Shown piece after piece: positions 55,697-64,000 of a DNA stretch of 64,000 nucleotides. The stretch comes from Procambarus clarkii (taxonomy: Eukaryota; Arthropoda; Malacostraca; Decapoda; Cambaridae), in assembly GCF_040958095.1 (NCBI RefSeq), contig NC_091230.1, positions 7,077,926 to 7,141,925 on the forward strand, given 5' to 3'. The notes beneath the pieces are model-generated. The model did not search any database. It was not told the DNA's origin and saw nothing but the letters and a program-made list of their open reading frames with translations. Positions within the stretch are counted from its first letter, which is position 1. Every line of letters begins with the position of its first letter. A program made the position numbers and the translations under genes.

Positions 55697-56420
55697 TGTC
55701 TTCTAGCTGTGCAAGCTCCCCATGCCGGGGACTTCCTGTTGGCAGTCCCTAATTCCGCCTTGGGCACCCGCCTGGACCATCGGACCCTAAGTATTGGTGT
55801 TGCTCTGCGCCTTGCCGCCTCTACTCCACCGAGCACCGGTGTATATGTGGCCATGCACGGGCAGACCAATACGGCAGCCATGGTCTCATCTGTCGTAAGA
55901 CACAGGGAAAGATTGCCAGACATGAAGCAGTCAATGACATCATCAAGAGAAGTTTGGCTTCAGCTGGGTGCCCAGCACAAAGGGAACCTCAGTTGTGCAG
56001 GCCTGACAACAGCCAAAAACGCCCAGATGGAGTCACCCTGCAGCCGTGGAGGGAAGGTAAACAGGTCGTGTGGGACTACACGTGTGCATCCACATTAGCT
56101 GATACCTATCTACCTTACAGCGCAGCTGAGGAGGCGGGGCGGCCACCTTCAGGGAGACCCAGAAAACTAACAAGTACAGGGACCTAGAACGTTGTTACAG
56201 GTTCGTGCCAATAGGCTCTGAGACTCTGGGCGCCTGGGGTAAATGTGCACTTAAGTTCCTGAAGGAGCTGGGCGAGGAACTCATTGGGAAGACTAGAGAC
56301 CCAAGAGCGGCCAGTTTTATGTTCCAGAGCCTCAGTGTCGCTGTTCAGAGGGGAAATGCGTGCTGTATCTTTGGTACGCACCCGACCCCCGAGGAGCTGG
56401 ACGAGGTCTTCGAACACTGA
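55697..56420 (+). pseudogene. 3' end of a retroelement ORF with RLE-type endonuclease signature
   Basis: C-terminal coding segment in three frame pieces: [20 protein letters not shown] (55703 on); a Cys/His cluster ([20 protein letters not shown], about 55880); [11 protein letters not shown] then VVWDYTC (about 56020-56085); and FVPIGSETLGAWGKCALKFL to LSVAVQRGNACCIFGT, ending TGA 56418. The zinc-knuckle-like cluster followed by R-P-D-x(15)-D resembles the restriction-like endonuclease placed after RT in R2-type LINEs (family knowledge); the assignment is inference. Frameshifts lie near 55850 and 56140. Confidence 0.6.
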
Positions 56421-58281
<1,861 letters not shown>

Positions 58282-58284
<3 letters not shown>

Positions 58285-58668
58285 GTACCTAGTAGCCAGA
58301 ACGCACTTTTCAGCATACTATGCAAGGCCCGATTTGCCTAATAAGCCAAGTTTTCATGAATTAATGTTTTTTCGACTACCTAACCTACCTAACCTAACCT
58401 AACCTAACTTTTTCGGCTACCTAACCGAACCTAACCTATAAAGATAGGTTAGGTTAGGTTAGGTAGGGTTGGTTAGGTTCGGTCATATATCTACGTTAAT
58501 TTTAACTCCAATAAAAATTTTGTTTACCTCATACATAATGAAATGGGTAGCTTTATCATTTCATAAGAAAAAAATTAGAGAAAATATATTAATTCAGGAA
58601 AACTTGGCTTATTAGGCAAATTGGGCCTTGCATAGTAGGCTGAAAAGTGCGTTCTGGCTACTAGGTAC

Positions 58669-58671
<3 letters not shown>
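58282..58671 (+). mobile_element. MITE-like element, copy 4
   Basis: 390 bp in the orientation of copy 1. Its right (TA)n tract leads directly into the Penelope-like fragment. Confidence 0.9.
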
Positions 58672-58741
<70 letters not shown>

Positions 58742-58744
<3 letters not shown>

Positions 58745-58960
58745 TCATTGAATATGACCGCATATTCTGTATTTATTATTTTCTGGTTTAGGGCTTCTAT
58801 CCCTCTAACTATTTTCTTAGCATCAGGGCTTAGTTGAAATAGGAGTTCTCCAAAACTCATTTTCGTACTTTTAAGGTGAAGAAAAGAAGTGATTTACTAT
58901 AGAGTGTATTACACTTTTTTATACAATTTGCACAACGTTTCGAACCTCCATGGTTCATTC
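58742..58960 (-). mobile_element. Penelope-like element fragment with hammerhead-like motif
   Basis: Minus strand 58860 to 58742 encodes MSFGELLFQLSPDAKKIVRG and then a Lys/Ile-rich helix ending IFNET, which I read as the N-terminal region of a Penelope-like retroelement ORF (pattern memory, not searched). Upstream on the same strand (58925-58960) CACCTGAATGAACC pairs with GGTTCGAAACG, resembling a decayed hammerhead ribozyme as found in Penelope terminal repeats. The TA tract cuts off the rest. Confidence 0.4.
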
Positions 58961-59027
58961 AGGTGCAGTCACAGTGAGAGGTTGTGTTAGCTGGAGCTCC
59001 GATTCTAATAACATTATTATTGCAATA

Positions 59028-59912
59028 ATGGAAGGATTAGTGAAGGATTTGGTGAGTCTGGTTGGAGCTCTGAGAGCAGAGATGGATTCCCTGCGGGAGG
59101 AGGTACGACGGCTGAGACTTCGGGAGGAAACGAAGGAGGAGGCCAGTGTTGACGGGAACTCATTAAGAAGGACTGACGGGACCAGTATTAAGAAGTCCTC
59201 GTCTTGGCAAGTTGTGAAAGACAGGGGTCATAAGAAGACCTTGGCAAAACCGACTACTAATAGCCTACACCTAAGGACTTTTAACACATTTGACGTATTA
59301 AAGGACGAGTGCTGTGTTGAACCTGTTGTTCAACGAGGTGGCAAAGACAAAGTAACGAGGAGCATTGAAGCGCAGGCCCCTCAAACTGCTCGAAAGGAAA
59401 AGGGAGAATCGAAGCGAATTTTGGTTGTGGGAGATTCCCAGGTGAGGTATTTAGACAGAACGTTTTGTGCCAGAGATAGGGGGAACAGATTAAGGGCTTG
59501 CTATCCGGGAGCTGGAATTGGTGATATTGTTGAAAACATGAATGATATTATGACAGGAAATGGGAACAAACCCATTATTTGTATTAGTGCAGGGGGTAAT
59601 GATGTTGGGCGAGTTAGGAGTGAGGAACTAATACAGAGATTTAGGACAGCCATTGAATTAGTTAGGAGCAAGGGAGGAATCCTGATCATATGTGGCATTC
59701 TTCCAAGAAAGGGAGTGGGAAATGAATGGATGTCGAGGGCACTTGGTGTCAATTGCCGGCTGGAAAGATATTGCAAATCAAATGCAATATCTTTCATAGA
59801 CAACTGGGAACACTTCTATGGAAGAAATGAAATGTATGCTCGTGATGGGGTGCATCTATCGACGGCTGGGGTTGTTGCTGTTGCAAACTCGTTGGAACCA
59901 GTGGTTAGTTAG
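59028..59912 (+). CDS. LINE ORF1: SGNH/GDSL-esterase-type protein with coiled coil (intact)
   Basis: 294 residues from the ATG at 59028, chosen over the ATG at 58950 because a typical ORF1 coiled coil starts here (LVKDLVSLVGALRAEMDSLR, residues about 4-23, then Glu/Arg-rich to about 35). A low-complexity basic linker follows, then an SGNH hydrolase core: block I VVGDSQ (Asp136-Ser137, the nucleophile Ser), a Gly/Asn block SAGGNDVG (Asn191), and block V DGVHLS (Asp273, His276). All catalytic positions are present and the frame has no stop, unlike every other element ORF here. In CR1-type LINEs the esterase ORF1 is thought to bind and carry the element RNA, possibly at lipid membranes; its substrate is not known. 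The next ORF follows after about 100 bp. Confidence 0.85.
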   Translation: MEGLVKDLVSLVGALRAEMDSLREEVRRLRLREETKEEASVDGNSLRRTDGTSIKKSSSWQVVKDRGHKKTLAKPTTNSLHLRTFNTFDVLKDECCVEPVVQRGGKDKVTRSIEAQAPQTARKEKGESKRILVVGDSQVRYLDRTFCARDRGNRLRACYPGAGIGDIVENMNDIMTGNGNKPIICISAGGNDVGRVRSEELIQRFRTAIELVRSKGGILIICGILPRKGVGNEWMSRALGVNCRLERYCKSNAISFIDNWEHFYGRNEMYARDGVHLSTAGVVAVANSLEPVVS

Positions 59913-60008
59913 TGGTTTGTTTGGGTTTAAACTGTTAGTAGTTAGTGGTATGGGAATTGATTTGGAGGAAGGAGGTAATAAAAGTATGTGTTCGTGGGAG
60001 AAAAGAAT

Positions 60009-60911
60009 TGGCAAAATGATCAGGGAAAGAAAAGGGCCTCAAAATAACAATTCATTTAGGATATATTACACTAACAGTAGAAGTCTAAGAAATAAAATAA
60101 TGAATTAAATGCTCTTGTCTGCACAGAAAAAATAGATATTATTGCACTTACCGAAACGTGGATGAACATAGAAAATAGAGAACTATTAGCTGAATATCAG
60201 ATAAATGTATTTAAACTATTTCACACAGATAGATATATTAGACGAGGAGGGGGAGTAGCCATATATGTTAGGGACAATTTGAAATGTAGTCTCAAAGAGG
60301 GAATCAAAACTGAGCCACACACAGAAACTATTTGGATAGAATTAAACGAAAGAGCAAATAATATTATAATAGGAGTTATATATAGGCCACCAAATTTAGA
60401 CAGAATGGAAGCAAAGCATCTATGGGATGAAATATCTAGAGCATCTAGATCTAACAGTATTTATGTCATGGGTGACTTTAATTTTAGTGGAATAAACTGG
60501 GTGAACAAAACAGGGAATAGTGAAGCAGAAGATTTTCTAGAATTAATTGACGATTGCTTTCTTACACAACACATTAAGGAACCAACGCGGGAAAATAATA
60601 TTTTAGATTTAGTGTTAACTAACAGGGAAACACAAATTAATGACATCGAAATAGGGAGTGAGCTAAGGAACAGTGATCACAAAGTAATCAGATTTAGCAT
60701 AGGAGAAAATTCTGTTAAAGTGCCAGATTTTCGAAAAGCTGATTTTAATAGCCTAAGAAATTTTTTGGGTCAAATAGATTGGAAACTCTTGGGTATGGGG
60801 TGTGGGCCGGTCTTAGAGCGAGACATGAACCAAGCGATAGGTGACGTAAAAGGGGATTTCGATGTGGATTTAATATATAACTTATTTAAGAATATTCTAA
60901 ACAAAGCATAG
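60009..60911 (+). pseudogene. CR1-like ORF2, endonuclease domain
   Basis: EEP nuclease: FRIYYTNSRSLRNKI (about 60057), one-base frameshift near 60102, IIALTETWMN (about 60140), RRGGGVAIYVRDNL (about 60240), VIYRPPN (about 60376), VMGDFNFSGINW (about 60465), LDLVLTN and SDHKVIRFS (about 60673). The catalytic Glu, Asp/Asn and terminal Asp-His pairs are all present. A TAG at 60909 breaks the frame before the linker. Confidence 0.85.
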
Positions 60912-62866
60912 GAACGTAGTATACCATACAAATTGAATAGGTCGAATACTAATGACCCAAATTGGATAGCAAATAATTTAAAGAACCTTATAGGTAAAAA
61001 GAGAGCTTGGTACAAAAGGATTAAGAATGGGGAAGTCAGGTTAGAACAGGAATTCATACAACTGGTTAGAAATGTTAAAAAAAGAGATTAGGAAAGCAAA
61101 AAGATACTATGAAGTTCGCATAGCAGAGCAAGCAAAGTCAAATCCTAAAGGGTTTTTTCAGTTATATCGAACTAAGACTAGGTAAAGGATAGGTCCATTA
61201 AAATCTGAGACAGGTCAAATAACGGATAATGACAAGGAGATGAGTAGTATTTTTAATAAATATTTTATATCTGTATTTACTAAAGAAGAACTTAACAATA
61301 TGCCTTCAGCTGAACAAGTCTATGTGGGTGGGGATGATGACAGGTTGACTAGTTTAGCAGTTACCAGGGAGGATGTAATTAAACAATTAGAAAAACTGAA
61401 ACCAAACAAATCCCCGGGGCCGGATGAAGTGTTTGCCAGGGTGCTTAAAGAATGCAAAGAGGAGCTTTCCGAGCCACTGTCTACCATATTTAATAAATCA
61501 ATAGAGTCAGGCAGAGTGCCAGAGTCATGGAAGGTAGCTAATGTGGTACCAATTTTTAAGAAAGGAGATAGATCACTTGCGTCAAACTATCGGCCAATTA
61601 GCCTAACGTCTATTGTGGGAAAGTTACTTGAATCAATAATTGCAAATACAATTCGTCTCCATCTTGAAAAACATAAATTAATAAATGAGTCGCAACATGG
61701 TTTTACAAATGACCGTTCATGTTTTACAAATTTGCTAACTTTTTATGCCAGCATAGTTGAGGCAGTTGATAGTGGTAAGGATTGTGATGTTGTGTACCTT
61801 GACTTTAGCAAAGCTTTTGATACAGTGCTACACGAAAGACTAATTAAAAAAATAGAAGCTCATGGTATTGGGGGTGCTATATTAACTTGGATTAGGGCAT
61901 GGCTATTCCAAAGGAAACAGAGTTAGTATAAATGGGGTTAAGTCAGAGTGGGATAATGTTGTTAGTGGAGTACCTCAGGGCTCTGTCCTGGGACCTCTGT
62001 TGTTTATAATATATATCAATGATTTAGATTCAGGTTTGAGTAGCAACATTTGCAAATTTGCCGATGATACGAAAATCGGTAGGGAAATTAATTTGGAGGA
62101 GGACTCACTATCACTTCAAGTTGATCTAAATAGGGTTTTGAAATTGTCAAATGATTGGCAAATGCAGTTTAATGCTGATAAATGTAAAGTTCTGAGGCTA
62201 GGTAATGATGATAGAGTTACAAGATACGAGCTAGATGGTGTTGAGATTGCGAAGTCGGATTGCGAAAGGGATCTGGGAGTTATGATTAGTAAGAATTTAA
62301 AACAAAAGGATCAATGCATGAATGTTCGTAATAAGGCGAATAGGACACTGAGATTTATTAATCGAAGCGTTAGTAACAAGACACCTGGTGTGGTTCTTAA
62401 CCTATATCTGGCTCTGGTTAGGCCCCATTTAGATTATGCAGTTCAGTTTTGGTCGCCGTATTATAGAATGGATATAAATTCACTTGAACATGTCCAGCGT
62501 AGGATGACTAAGTTAATTCCCCAAATTAGAAATCTTTCATATGAAGAAAGATTAACAAAGCTTAAGTTGCATTCACTGGAAAGGCGAAGAGTTAAGGGTG
62601 ACATGATAGAGGTTTTCAAGTGGATGAATGGACATAACAGGGGGGATATTAATAGGGTATTAAAAATATCAACACAAGACAGAACACGAAACAATGGATA
62701 TAAATTGGATAAGTTTAGATTTAGGAAAGACTTGGGTAAATACTGGTTCAGTAACAGGGTTGTTGATTTGTGGAACCAATTGCCGCGTAACATTGTGGAG
62801 GTGGGGTCCCTCGATTGTTTCAAGCACGGGTTGGACAAGTATATGAGTGGGATTGGGTTGTTATAA
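60912..62866 (+). pseudogene. CR1-like ORF2, reverse transcriptase domain
   Basis: Linker, then KYFISVFTKEE, KPNKSPGPDEV (about 61400), NVVPIFKKGDRS (about 61540), NYRPISLTS, SQHGFTNDRSC, VYLDFSKAFDTV (about 61792), SGVPQGSVLGPLLF (about 61962), FADDTK (about 62056, catalytic pair intact), NADKCKVLRLG, and a C-terminal domain to GIGLL and the stop at 62866. Breaks: a frameshift at about 61070, TAA at 61183 (GAA in copy 2), and a 2-base deletion near 61919 shown by comparison with 63705. Only a few lesions, so a young copy. Confidence 0.9.
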
Positions 62867-62925
62867 ATAGGACCTGCCTCGTATGGGCCAATAGGCCTTC
62901 TGCAGTTGCCTTTGTTTTTATGTTT

Positions 62926-64000
62926 TTAAATCCTAAAGGGATTTTTCAGTTATATCGTACTAAGACTAGGGAAAGGATAGGTCCATTAAAAACTGAGACA
63001 GGTCAAATAACAGATAGTGATGAAGAGATGAGTAGTATTTTTAATAAATATTTTGTATCTGTATTTACTAAAGAGGAACTTAACAATATGCCTTCAGCCG
63101 AACAAGTCTATGTGGGTGGGGACGAGGACAGGTTGACGAGTTTAGCAGTTACCAGGGAGGATATTCTTAAACAAATAGTAAAACTCAAACCAAACAAATC
63201 CCCAGGGCCGGATGAAGTGTTTGCCAGGGTGCTAAAGAATGCAAAGAGGAGCTTTGTGACCCACTGTCAACCATATTTAATAAATCAATAGAGTCAGGCA
63301 GAGTGCCAGAGTTTTGGAAAGTTGCTAATGTGATACCAGCTTTTAAGAAAGGAGATAGATCACTTGCGTCTAACTATCGACCAATTAGCCTAACGTCTAT
63401 TGTGGGAAAGTTACTCGAATCTATAACAGCAAATAAAATTCGTCTTCATCTTGAAAAACATAAATTAATAATTGAGTCGCAACATGGTTTTATAAATGGC
63501 CGTTCATGTTTAACAAATATGTTATCTTTTTATTCTAGCATTGTTGAGGCAGTTGATAGTGGTAAGGATTGCGATGTTGTGTACCTTGACTTTAGCAAAG
63601 CTTTTGATACAGTGCCACATGAAAGACTGATTAAAAAGATAGAGTCTCATGGTATTGGGGGTGCTATATTAAGCTGGATTAGGGCATGGCTATACCAAAG
63701 GAAACAGAGAGTTAGTATAAATGGAGTCAAGTCAGAGTGGGAAAATGTTGTAAGTGGGGTGCCTCAGGGCGCTGTCCTGGGACCTCTGTTGTTTATAATA
63801 TATATAAATGATTTAGATTCAGGTTTGAGTAGCAACATTTGCAAATTTGCCGATGATACGAAAATCGGTAAGGAAATTAATTCGGAGGAGGACTCACTAT
63901 CCCTTCAAGTTGATCTAGATAGGGTTTTGAAATGGTCGAAGGATTGGCAGATGCAGTTTAATGCTGATAAATGTAAAGTTCTGAGGTTAGGTAATGATGA
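62926..64000 (+). mobile_element. CR1-like LINE, second copy, 5'-truncated, running off the window
   Basis: Starts in the ORF2 linker at the position equivalent to 61139 (TAAATCCTAAAGGGATTTTT) directly after the first copy's 3' end. It repeats the RT motifs (LDFSKAFDTVPHERL, SGVPQGAVLGPLLF, FADDTK). A one-base deletion near 63233 shifts frame; otherwise it is about as well preserved as copy 1. The window ends within the NADKCKVLRLG region. Confidence 0.92.

Larger units (their letters stand above)
58950..62925 (+). mobile_element. CR1-like LINE, nearly complete
   Basis: ORF1 (SGNH hydrolase type) and ORF2 (EEP endonuclease plus RT) on the plus strand, with a short 3' UTR ending at about 62925 in a T-rich tract (TTGTTTTTATGTTTTT). 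An SGNH/esterase ORF1 is characteristic of CR1/L2-type elements. The 5' boundary with the Penelope-like fragment is uncertain. Confidence 0.85.

Overview
This is a repeat-saturated stretch of a eukaryotic nuclear genome, most likely a decapod crustacean and plausibly a freshwater crayfish. The reasons are (TTAGG)n-type motifs inside short mobile elements (the arthropod telomere unit), a mix of CR1-like, jockey-like, Penelope-like, BEL/Pao, Gypsy and hAT elements, very long minisatellites and very little single-copy sequence. The species call is inference. Nothing looks bacterial: there are no operons, no CRISPR array and no rRNA. The only tRNA-like sequences are SINE heads.

Layout. 1-2637 is an 18/22-bp minisatellite. 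3069-4432 is a 36-bp array that can be read as a 12-residue protein repeat. 5476-6553 is a 41-bp array and 7351-8092 a GA tract. 8668-28045 is a graveyard of one LINE family (called LINE-A here), with five plus-strand pieces across the window counting the fragment at 4588, plus one minus-strand copy at 47822-49772. LINE-A copies are interrupted by a BEL/Pao-like element (10138-17708, 5-bp target duplication), which is itself interrupted by a hAT transposon (14094-15883, 8-bp duplication). They are also interrupted by a Gypsy-type solo-LTR-like insertion (23448-25707) and by a second LINE (27338-27798) whose 3' tail is shared with a tRNA-derived SINE. 28341-30340 is a third LINE on the minus strand carrying a SINE. 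30651-34300 is a 40-bp array of about 91 copies and 37631-38722 a 28-bp array. 39181-43165 is a Gypsy 5' end (LTR, PBS, gag) with a SINE in gag.

43621-55434 is the part I consider most interesting. Two minus-strand stretches look like host exons (55296-55434 and 43621-43685). They have consensus GTAAG donors, join in phase, and encode a transmembrane segment plus a basic tail. The 11.6-kb intron between them consists almost entirely of two minisatellites. The one next to the 3' splice site has units that each contain that splice site plus 11 exonic bases. The one next to the 5' splice site has units matching the donor with 4 bp missing. A LINE-A copy and a complete Gypsy-like element lacking pol (49899-55076, 5-bp duplication) sit in the second array.

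55497-58741 holds (TA)n tracts, the 3' end of a retroelement with a restriction-like-endonuclease signature, and four MITE-like copies with terminal inverted repeats and telomere-like cores. 58742-58950 is a Penelope-like fragment. 58951-64000 holds a nearly complete CR1-like LINE, whose ORF1 is an SGNH/GDSL-esterase-type protein, followed head-to-tail by a 5'-truncated second copy that runs off the window.

All mobile-element proteins found are broken by stops or frameshifts except the CR1-like ORF1. Assignments rest on reading motifs by eye; no database search was possible.
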